From NCBI GenBank assembly GCA_046153015.1, contig JBJXGF010000262.1, positions 1 through 12,532 on the forward strand: a DNA stretch of 12,532 nucleotides, written 5' to 3'. The translations under genes and the position numbers were made by a program. This stretch comes from JBJXGF01 sp046153015 (GTDB taxonomy: Bacteria > Actinomycetota > Acidimicrobiia > Acidimicrobiales > CAIXPF01). The notes below the pieces were generated by a model that was not told the origin of the DNA, ran no database searches, and saw nothing but the letters and a program-made list of their open reading frames with translations. This document shows, in pieces, positions 6,834 to 12,532 of this stretch (within the stretch, counting starts at the first letter, position 1; each line of letters begins with the position of its first letter).

Positions 6834-8391
6834 GTTTCGACGTTACGTCGTCCCGCTCGTCTGGGCGCCGCCGGCTGCCGCTTCGCACGAGCGACAGCGC
6901 GGCGGCCGCGGCGCACACCGCAGCGGCGGCGAGGAACACGTCTCGGAAGGCGGGCACGAAGGCGTCGATCTCGTCACCGAGCCGGGCGAGGTGCGCGCTG
7001 CGGCGGCTCTCGTACAGGGCGCTGGCGGCCGCCACGCCGATGACCACCCCCGAGGTGCGCATCATCTGGCTCATGCCGGCGGCGACGCCCTGCTGCGTCC
7101 GAGCGATGCCGCCCATGACGAAAGCCATGTTCGGCGCCTGAAACAGACCGAGGCCGACCCCGACCAGGGCGAACGCCGCGATCGTCCACCAGGGGCCCGA
7201 GCTGGCGTCGAGCCGGCTGACGGCGACGAGCCCGAGGGTCTCGACGCCGAGGCCGAGCGACGAGATCGGCCCGGTGCCGATCCGGTCCGAGAGCCGGCCG
7301 GCGACCGCCGCGGTGAGCGCGGTGGCGGCCGGGGCGGCGCCGAGAACCAGGCCCCCGACCTTGGCCGGCAGGGAGAGCACGTTGACCGCGTAGTAGGGGC
7401 CGAGGAGCCAGATGGCGAACATGGTGGCGTTGGCCAGGAAGTTGAGGGCGTTCGCGATCGAGAACGCCGGATTGGCGAAGAGCGCGAGGTCGATGAGCGG
7501 CGCCGACGCCTTTCGTTCGTGGGCGACGAATGCGCTGAGCGTGACCACGCCGACGAGGAGGGCGGCGATCACGAGCGGGTCGCCGGGGCCGTAGGAGAAG
7601 CTTTGGCGCAGGCCGAACAGGGCGCTGGCCGTGCCCGCCGCCAGCATCACCGCGCCCGGCAGGTCAATTCGTCGAAGGATCCCCGAGCCGCCCTTGCCCC
7701 CCAGAAAACCGTCGCGACGAATCGATATCGATTCGTCGCGAGCGTTTTCTGGTTCTGTGGGGCGGGAGGGGGTGGGGGAGGGTGACAGGGCGGCGGAGGG
7801 TGACGGGGCGGCGGAGGGCGACGGGGCGGTGGGGCGGGCGGCTGTGCGCAGGGCGACGGCTAGGAGCACGGCGGCCAGGGGGGCGCGGAAGAGGAACACG
7901 GAGCGCCAGCCCCACCAGTCGACCAGCACCCCGCCGACGAAGGGGCCCGCGGCGAGACCCAGCGCCGCGGCCATCTGGAACAGCCCCACGGCGCGGCCTC
8001 GGCGTTCGGGCGGCGCGGCCAGCGTCACCAACGCGGGCGCCGCCGCCAGCACCAGCGCCACGGCCACCCCCTGCAGCACCCGCGCCGCCAGCAGCCAGGG
8101 GTAGGAGGGCGCCAGGCCCGTCGCCAGGAAGGCGGCCGTGCTCCCGCCCAGCCCCCACTGGAGCACCCGGCGGTGCCCGACCACGTCGCCCAGGCGCCCG
8201 CAGCCGAGGAGCAGCGAGGCATAGGTGAGCACGTACGCGATCACCACCCACTGCACCGCCGGCACGCCGAGGTCGAGCTCGTCGCTGAGGTCGGGGAACG
8301 CGATGTTCAGCGCCGAATCGAGCGAGCCCACGAGGCCCGCCGCGCACGCCAGCGCCAAGCCTCGGCTCGCCTGCAGTCGTCCATCCGGCAT
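6817..8391 (-). CDS. DHA2-type major facilitator superfamily drug/H+ antiporter with an expanded central loop
   Basis: Inner-membrane proton-driven exporter, probably of drugs or hydrophobic compounds; 524 aa from ATG 8391. A GTG at 8409 would add six residues, but the ATG is preferred because AGGGG lies five bases before it. Visible features: LDSALNIAFPDL in helix 1 (DHA2 motif with D25), motif A GRLGDVVGHRR (65-75), and antiporter motif C GLAAGPFVGG (145-154). The hydrophobic pattern fits about 14 helices. The loop between helices 6 and 7 is unusually long, about residues 174-241: it holds a Ser/Pro/Ala repeat and then the peptide PENARDESISIRRDGFLG (214-231), which is encoded by a 52-base palindrome. 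The frame resumes with RIDLPG, the usual lead-in to helix 7. The substrate cannot be given. It is the first gene of a likely operon with the glycosylase and CoA-transferase. Confidence 0.93.
   Translation of the reverse strand: MPDGRLQASRGLALACAAGLVGSLDSALNIAFPDLSDELDLGVPAVQWVVIAYVLTYASLLLGCGRLGDVVGHRRVLQWGLGGSTAAFLATGLAPSYPWLLAARVLQGVAVALVLAAAPALVTLAAPPERRGRAVGLFQMAAALGLAAGPFVGGVLVDWWGWRSVFLFRAPLAAVLLAVALRTAARPTAPSPSAAPSPSAALSPSPTPSRPTEPENARDESISIRRDGFLGGKGGSGILRRIDLPGAVMLAAGTASALFGLRQSFSYGPGDPLVIAALLVGVVTLSAFVAHERKASAPLIDLALFANPAFSIANALNFLANATMFAIWLLGPYYAVNVLSLPAKVGGLVLGAAPAATALTAAVAGRLSDRIGTGPISSLGLGVETLGLVAVSRLDASSGPWWTIAAFALVGVGLGLFQAPNMAFVMGGIARTQQGVAAGMSQMMRTSGVVIGVAAASALYESRRSAHLARLGDEIDAFVPAFRDVFLAAAAVCAAAAALSLVRSGSRRRPDERDDVTSKRAGAA
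7701..7752. repeat. 52-base near-perfect palindrome inserted in frame in the MFS gene
   Basis: Outer arms CCAGAAAAC (7701-7709) and GTTTTCTGG (7744-7752) are exact reverse complements. Inner arms TCGCGACGAATCGAT (7712-7726) and ATCGATTCGTCGCGA (7727-7741) are also exact, with no spacer. Only the two bases at 7710-7711 and their partners 7742-7743 fail to pair. The symmetry axis lies between 7726 and 7727. The element is much more AT-rich than the surrounding gene and starts exactly on a codon boundary of the MFS reading frame, adding about 17 codons without a stop. It could form a hairpin in mRNA or a cruciform in DNA. Part of it recurs at 1-12. Confidence 0.95.
7781..7834. repeat. Three tandem copies of an 18-base repeat in the MFS central loop
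   Basis: Units at 7781-7798 (GGTGACAGGGCGGCGGAG), 7799-7816 (one difference) and 7817-7834 (more diverged) are in tandem. The 18-base length keeps frame and on the minus strand encodes repeated six-residue units of the type A-P-S-P-S-A. The repeat gives a flexible, disordered linker right next to the palindromic element. Copy number may vary between strains by slippage. Confidence 0.85.
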
Positions 8392-8447
8392 CTCGGCCCC
8401 TGGGCGCACACCCTAGAGGCCGCGGCGCCCGCGCGAGACTGTGCGCC
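8392..8447. promoter_or_regulatory. Short divergent intergenic region between MFS and oxidoreductase genes
   Basis: Only 56 bases separate the preferred MFS start from the oxidoreductase start, so both promoters must lie here or reach into the genes. On the minus strand TAGGGT (8415-8410) fits the TANNNT -10 pattern, and AGGGG (8401-8397) is a plausible ribosome-binding site five bases before the MFS ATG. On the plus strand TAGAGG (8414-8419) overlaps the same centre. No clear -35 element or operator repeat was seen. Such close divergence would allow joint control by one regulator, but no regulator gene is adjacent. Confidence 0.25.
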
Positions 8448-9584
8448 GTGAACGTGGAGATGATCGGCTGGGTCGCCCCCCGAGTCAGCTCGGAGATCGT
8501 GCCGGCCCTCGGCCCGCCGTTCCAGAAAGAGGCCATCGCCGCCGCGGCCCGCACCCACGAGCAGGCCGGCTTCGATCGCGTGCTGGTCGGCTACTTCACC
8601 ACCCAGCCCGACGGGTTCCTCGTGGCCGCCCACGCCGCGGCGGTCACCGAACGGCTCGGCCTCCTGCTCGCCCACCGTCCCGGGTTCGTGGCGCCCACCC
8701 TCGCCGCCCGCAAGCTGGCCACGCTCGACCAGCTCACCGACGGCCGCACCGCGGTGCACATCATCAGCGGCGGCCAGGATCTCGATCAGGCCCGCGACGG
8801 CGACTGGCTGGGCCACGAGGCGCGCTACCGGCGCTCGGCCGAGTACGTCCGGCTGCTGCGGCGCACCTGGACCGCCGAGGCGCCCTTCGACCACGACGGC
8901 GAGTTCTACCGGGTGCGCAAGGCCTTCTCGGAGATCCGCTGCGTCACCCCGCCCCACCTGCCGGTCTACGGCGGCGGCGGCTCCGACGACTCGGTCGAGC
9001 TGCTGGCGCCCGAGCTCGACGTGTACATGCTCTGGGGCGAGCCCCTCGCCGACACCGCGGCCATGATGGCCAGGGTCCGGGCCGTCGCGCCCCACGCGCA
9101 GTTCTCCGTGTCGACCCGGCCCATCCTCGGTCGCACCGACGGCGAGGCCTGGGACCGGGCTCGGGCCATCCTGGCCCAGGTGCTCGACCGGGCCGGCGGG
9201 CGTGCACCGCGGCCGCCGGAGAACGAGGGGTCGAAGCGGCTGCTGACCCTGGCGGAGCGGGCCGCGGTGCACGACACCTGCCTGTGGACTGAGCTGGCGG
9301 CCGCCACCGGCGCGCCGGGCAACTCGACCGCGTTGGTCGGCTCGCCCGAGACGGTGGCCGCCGCGCTGGCCGCGTACCACGCCATCGGGGTGCGCTCGCT
9401 GCTCGTGCGCGGCTATGACCCGCTGCCCGACGCCGCCGAGTACGGGCGTGAGCTGATCCCCCGGGTGCGGGAGCTGGTGGCCGCTCAGCCGGCCGGGCCG
9501 GAGCGCCCAGGGCCGAGGCCGACGCCGCCGGCGGCGCCGGCGTCGAGCGCCTCGGGCAGCGGCCTGGGCGCGCCGAACAGGTAG
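8448..9584 (+). CDS. LLM-class (luciferase-like, SsuD-type) flavin-dependent oxidoreductase
   Basis: Predicted FMNH2-dependent monooxygenase with a TIM-barrel fold, 378 aa, GTG start at 8448, TAG stop. Alignment by eye follows the alkanesulfonate monooxygenase SsuD along its length: the opening NVEMIGW, LLLAHRPGFVAPTLAARKLATLDQ (a little past residue 70), ISGGQ, the HEARYRRSAEY region, YGGGGSDD, MLWGEP, TALVG and RGYDPLPDAAEYG. Residues described for E. coli SsuD (Cys54, Arg226, His228, Arg297) seem to be replaced at their matching places, judged from memory of that sequence, so desulfonation should not be assumed. Known for the family: cleavage of C-S bonds or oxidation of other small organics with a partner flavin reductase, none of which is seen here. 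The last 33 codons overlap the end of the convergent EAL gene and form a Pro/Ala/Ser/Gly-rich tail. It is the only plus-strand gene. Confidence 0.92.
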   Translation: MNVEMIGWVAPRVSSEIVPALGPPFQKEAIAAAARTHEQAGFDRVLVGYFTTQPDGFLVAAHAAAVTERLGLLLAHRPGFVAPTLAARKLATLDQLTDGRTAVHIISGGQDLDQARDGDWLGHEARYRRSAEYVRLLRRTWTAEAPFDHDGEFYRVRKAFSEIRCVTPPHLPVYGGGGSDDSVELLAPELDVYMLWGEPLADTAAMMARVRAVAPHAQFSVSTRPILGRTDGEAWDRARAILAQVLDRAGGRAPRPPENEGSKRLLTLAERAAVHDTCLWTELAAATGAPGNSTALVGSPETVAAALAAYHAIGVRSLLVRGYDPLPDAAEYGRELIPRVRELVAAQPAGPERPGPRPTPPAAPASSASGSGLGAPNR

Positions 9585-11449
9585 CCCTGCGCGCCGAGGC
9601 GGGCCAGCTCGCGCGGCGCCAGCGCCCGCAGGCGCTCGAGCTGCGCCTCGGTCTCGACGCCTTCGGCCACGACCGACAGGTCGAGCGCGGCGGCGAGGTG
9701 CAGCATGGCCCGCACGATCGCGTCGGCGCTGCGCTCCCGGCCGAGGCCGCTCACGAACAGTCGGTCGAGCTTGATCGCGTCGACCGCGAACCGGTGCAGG
9801 TACGACAGCGACGACCAGCCGGTGCCGAAATCGTCCACCGCGAGGCGCACCCCGAGCGAGCGGAGCTCCGCCAAGGTCCGCTCCGTGCGGTCCGACTCCT
9901 CGAGCAGGGCGCTCTCGGTGATCTCCAGGGTCAGCCGCCGCGGCGCCAGGCCGTGACGCTCGAGCGTCTCGGCCACGAGCGCAGCCAGGGCCGGGTCGGC
10001 GAAGTGCGTGGCCGACACGTTCACCGACAGCCCGAGGTTGGCCGGCGGTCCGGGTGCGCCGGTGAAGGCCGCGGCCAGCGCCTCGCAGGCGTGATCGAGC
10101 ACCCAGCGGTCGATGCTCGGCGCCAGGCCGTCCTCCTCGGCGTGGGCGATGAACTCGCCGGGCAGCGCGAGCCGCCCATCGGGCCGCGGCCACCGCACGA
10201 GCGCTTCGACGGCGAGCAGGCGCCGTGACGCGGCGTCGACGACGGGCTGGTAGTGCAGCACGAGCTGCTGCCTCTCGACCGCTTCCCGCAGCCGACCGAT
10301 CACCTCGCGACGCTCGGTCAGCGCACGCCGCATCGGCGCGTCGAAGACCACCGGGCGCGGCGAGCCGAGCCGCTTGGCGCGTTGCATCGCCGCGCCGGCG
10401 TTGCGCAGGACGAGCTCGGCCGTGTCCCCCGGCTCGGCCGCGGCGACGCCCACCGCGGCCGACAACGTGTGGGAGCAGCCGCCGACCTGCACCGGGCGGC
10501 GCACCACCTGGCCCAGGCGATGGGCCAGGTCGCCCGCCGCGGCGGGGCGCAGACCGCGGCACACGACCACGAACTCGTCGGCGCTCATGCGGCCGACCAC
10601 GTCGTCGGCGCGGGCCGCGGCGGCCAGCCGCGTGGCCACCGCCGTCAGCACGGCGTCGCCGTGCTCGTGGCCGCAGGCGTCGTTCACCAGCTTGAAGCGG
10701 TCGAGGTCGATGACGAGCACCGTGACCGCCTCGGCGCCGGCGTCGAGCAGCTCGCCCAACCGGGCCAGCACCGCCGCCCGGTTGGGGCGCCCGGTGAGCT
10801 CGTCGAGGTTGGAGCGGGCGTCAGCCTCGCGGGCGGCGCTGCGCACGGCGGCCACCGCGCTGGCGTCGTTGAGGGCGAGCGAGGCGTGCTCGGCGAACAT
10901 CACCAGCGCGTCGCGTTCGAGCACCGTGAAGGCGCGCCCCGGCGCCCGGGCCGCCACCATCAGGGCGCCCACGATCGCGCCGTCCCGGTGCACCGGGGCG
11001 GCCATCGACGCGGTGAACCCCTGGTGGGACGACGCGAAGCCGCCCCAGCCCCCGGCCGCCGCGTCGGCGTGCACGAGCGCCTGCGCCGAGACCGCCCGCC
11101 CCGCCACCCCGACCGAGCGCCGTTCGTGGCGGGCCAGCTGCGCCGCGGCCGGGTCGAGGCCGGCGCTGGCAACCAGCGTCAGCAGATCAGGGTCGGCGTC
11201 GTCGATGAGCAGCAGCCCGGCCGCCACCCCCGGGCCTGTCAGCTCGGCCGCCGCCGTCGCGATCGCCGTCAGCACCGACGCGAGCGGTGTGCGCAGCGCG
11301 ATCGAGCGTTGGATGCGGAACAGCTGCTCGAGCAGCACCTGGCGTTCCGACAGCGAGACGAGCAGCTCGGCGGTCTGCGCCGCGAGACGCTGAGCGTCGT
11401 CTGCGCTGCTCATGAGGGTGCCCCGCCCGCATGCATGCCAGCCTCTCAC
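9485..11449 (-). CDS. GAF-GGDEF(degenerate)-EAL cyclic-di-GMP phosphodiesterase
   Basis: Predicted cytoplasmic cyclic-di-GMP phosphodiesterase under GAF control; 654 aa from GTG 11449, TGA stop. The GTG start shares a GTGA overlap with the upstream stop codon, which favours translational coupling; an in-frame ATG at 11413 (MSSADD) is the alternative. Layout: a helical, probably coiled-coil segment (about 13-55), GAF (about 55-200), GGDEF (about 212-375) and EAL (about 390-635). The cyclase signature is S289-A-D-E-F293 in place of GGDEF, so cyclase activity is unlikely. The inhibitory-site pattern R280-A-D-D283 sits at the correct five-residue distance. The EAL residues are complete: E415-A-L, N477, E509/E512, D539-D540 in DDFGTG, K560, E596 and Q621. 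The degenerate GGDEF may bind GTP or cyclic-di-GMP as an allosteric input. The last 32 residues are encoded opposite the oxidoreductase tail. Confidence 0.94.
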   Translation of the reverse strand: MRGWHACGRGTLMSSADDAQRLAAQTAELLVSLSERQVLLEQLFRIQRSIALRTPLASVLTAIATAAAELTGPGVAAGLLLIDDADPDLLTLVASAGLDPAAAQLARHERRSVGVAGRAVSAQALVHADAAAGGWGGFASSHQGFTASMAAPVHRDGAIVGALMVAARAPGRAFTVLERDALVMFAEHASLALNDASAVAAVRSAAREADARSNLDELTGRPNRAAVLARLGELLDAGAEAVTVLVIDLDRFKLVNDACGHEHGDAVLTAVATRLAAAARADDVVGRMSADEFVVVCRGLRPAAAGDLAHRLGQVVRRPVQVGGCSHTLSAAVGVAAAEPGDTAELVLRNAGAAMQRAKRLGSPRPVVFDAPMRRALTERREVIGRLREAVERQQLVLHYQPVVDAASRRLLAVEALVRWPRPDGRLALPGEFIAHAEEDGLAPSIDRWVLDHACEALAAAFTGAPGPPANLGLSVNVSATHFADPALAALVAETLERHGLAPRRLTLEITESALLEESDRTERTLAELRSLGVRLAVDDFGTGWSSLSYLHRFAVDAIKLDRLFVSGLGRERSADAIVRAMLHLAAALDLSVVAEGVETEAQLERLRALAPRELARLGAQGYLFGAPRPLPEALDAGAAGGVGLGPGRSGPAG

Positions 11450-12532
11450 ACAACACGCTGCTCGAAACGCTCAGCGTATCGGCAGGGCCGCGGGACCGCC
11501 GCGCCGCCGGCGACCTCGCTGGGGAGATTGCCCAACCGGCCGCCGCCGTCGGGTCCGGGCCGGCCGAACAGGTAACCCTGGCCGTGGAGGCGCACCGGGG
11601 CCGACGGGGTGAGCGCCAGCAGCCGTTCGAGCTGCTCGTCGCGCTCGACGCCCTCGGCCACGACCTCGAGCTCGAGCGCGGCGGCCAGGTGCAGGATCGC
11701 CCGGACGATGCCCTCCGCCTGGCGGTCCGCCCCCAGCCGGGACACGAACGAACGGTCGATCTTGATGGCGTCGAGCTCGAAGTGGTGCAGGTAGCTGAGC
11801 GAGGAGTAGCCGGCCCCGAAGTCGTCGACGGCGAGCCGCACGCCGAGGCGGCGCAGCTCCTGCAGCGTCGCCTGGGTCCAGTCGGTGCGGCGCAGCAGCG
11901 CCGTCTCGGTGATCTCCAGCGTCAGGCGGGCCGGGTCGAGGGCGTGCTGGCGGACCGCCCGCCCGACGACGCCCACGAGGTCCGGGTCGGCGAACTGCGC
12001 CGCCGACACGTTGACCGACACGCCGACGCCCGGCGCCCACCCGGCCGCCGCGGCGCAGGCCCGGTCGAGCACCCAGCGGTCGACCGCGGCGCCGAGGCCG
12101 GCCTGCACCGCCGCGTCGAGGAACGCCGCCGGGGGCAGGACCCGACCGTCGGGCTGGCGCCAGCGCACGAGCGCTTCCCGGCCGTGGAGACGCTCGGCGG
12201 GCAGCTCGACCACCGGCTGGAAGTGCAGGGTGAGCTCCTCTCCCGCCAACGCCGCCCGGAGCCGGGAGGCGGCGGCCTGGAGGTCGGCCTGCGCCGCCCG
12301 CAGGCCGGGGTCGAACACGCCGGCGCCCTCGCCGGCGGCCCCGCGAGCCCTGTCCGAGCCCCCGTCGCCGCCGGCGTGGCGCAGGGCCAGGCCGGCGTGG
12401 CGCACCACGTCCTCCGGCGAGTCGCCGGGCTCGGCGGCGGCCACGCCGAGCCGGGCCGAAGGCGAGTGCGCCGCGCCCGCGAGCGTGACCGGTGCGGCCA
12501 GCGCCGCGGCCACGCGCCGGACGAGGCCCACC
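11446..12532 (-). CDS. GGDEF-EAL cyclic-di-GMP phosphodiesterase, 5' end beyond the window
   Basis: Partial gene: the open frame runs off the right edge and the visible protein (361 aa) begins inside the C-terminal part of a GGDEF domain. The GTG at 12531 is an internal valine codon, not a start. The GGDEF remnant (about 1-75, SARLGVAAAEPGDSPEDVVRHAG) lacks the usual AK-x-x-GRN ending and looks degenerate. The EAL domain (about 90-325) has all visible catalytic residues: E119-A-L, the SVNVS Asn, LEITE, DDFGAG, the IKIDR Lys, AEGVE and QGYLFG. A short Gly/Arg-rich tail follows. It closely resembles the adjacent GAF-GGDEF-EAL protein over the EAL domain, including runs such as RLGVRLAVDDFG and HLAAALEL/DLSVVAEGVE, so the two are probably a tandem duplication. 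The stop codon overlaps the next start (GTGA), indicating one transcript. Sensor domains, if any, lie outside the window. Confidence 0.93.
   Translation of the reverse strand, partial: VGLVRRVAAALAAPVTLAGAAHSPSARLGVAAAEPGDSPEDVVRHAGLALRHAGGDGGSDRARGAAGEGAGVFDPGLRAAQADLQAAASRLRAALAGEELTLHFQPVVELPAERLHGREALVRWRQPDGRVLPPAAFLDAAVQAGLGAAVDRWVLDRACAAAAGWAPGVGVSVNVSAAQFADPDLVGVVGRAVRQHALDPARLTLEITETALLRRTDWTQATLQELRRLGVRLAVDDFGAGYSSLSYLHHFELDAIKIDRSFVSRLGADRQAEGIVRAILHLAAALELEVVAEGVERDEQLERLLALTPSAPVRLHGQGYLFGRPGPDGGGRLGNLPSEVAGGAAVPRPCRYAERFEQRVV

Noticed and set aside
7664..7760. Palindrome considered as a transcription terminator or promoter operator
   Set aside because: It lies in the middle of an intact reading frame whose downstream half encodes the remaining transporter helices, so termination here would destroy the gene product; no gene starts next to it.
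8307..10562. Long minus-strand open frame spanning the oxidoreductase and part of the EAL gene
   Set aside because: It is antisense to a clear LLM oxidoreductase and out of frame with the EAL and MFS genes; the protein is low-complexity and Arg-rich without domains.
12370..12404. 14-base direct repeat at 21-base spacing in the truncated GGDEF-EAL gene
   Set aside because: It encodes RHAG twice in a helix, but the matching region of the paralogue has the same length, so no insertion or duplication event is needed to explain it.
12529..12531. GTG as start codon of the last gene
   Set aside because: The frame is open to the window edge and the protein begins in the middle of a GGDEF domain, so the codon is internal.

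Overview
This is a gene-dense, very GC-rich stretch (about 70% or more by eye) with GTG as well as ATG starts, strong G/C bias at third codon positions and almost no intergenic DNA. The gene content (type III CoA-transferase, LLM-class flavin oxidoreductase, DHA2-type MFS exporter, several GGDEF/EAL proteins, M50 protease) suggests a free-living high-GC actinobacterium. A lineage such as Acidimicrobiia is possible, but the window has no taxonomic marker gene, so this is only a guess. No rRNA, tRNA, CRISPR array, transposase or phage gene was seen.

Layout. Seven of the eight genes lie on the minus strand. Reading that strand from the right edge: a 5'-truncated GGDEF-EAL protein (11446-12532) overlaps by 4 bases (GTGA) a GAF-GGDEF-EAL paralogue (9485-11449). 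The only plus-strand gene, an LLM flavin oxidoreductase (8448-9584), runs into the 3' end of that paralogue and overlaps it tail to tail by 100 bases. Divergent from the oxidoreductase is a run of an MFS exporter (6817-8391), an Fpg/Nei DNA glycosylase (5940-6833, overlapping the MFS gene by 17 bases) and a fused double CoA-transferase (3563-5917, 22 bases further on). After gaps of 79 and 83 bases come a PAS-PAS-GGDEF-EAL protein (1396-3483) and a zinc-ribbon/M50 protease/TPR-like protein (35-1312).

Themes. Three proteins of cyclic-di-GMP metabolism lie within 12.5 kb. Two are tandem paralogues with intact phosphodiesterase residues; the one whose GGDEF motif is visible has a degenerate motif but keeps an RxxD inhibitory-site pattern. 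The third has an intact GGDEF and an apparently intact EAL, so it could work in both directions. The middle block combines efflux, DNA repair and CoA transfer, and may be co-transcribed, but no single pathway links these functions.

The most unusual item is a near-perfect 52-base palindrome at 7701-7752. It lies in frame inside the MFS gene, in the cytoplasmic loop between the two halves of the transporter, and is flanked by an 18-base tandem repeat. A 12-base piece of the same palindrome recurs at the very start of the window. This looks like a dispersed palindromic element tolerated inside a coding sequence, comparable in concept to the Rickettsia palindromic elements. Other points of note are the CoA-transferase fusion, whose N-terminal half has His where the catalytic Asp is expected, and the antisense overlap between the oxidoreductase and the EAL gene.
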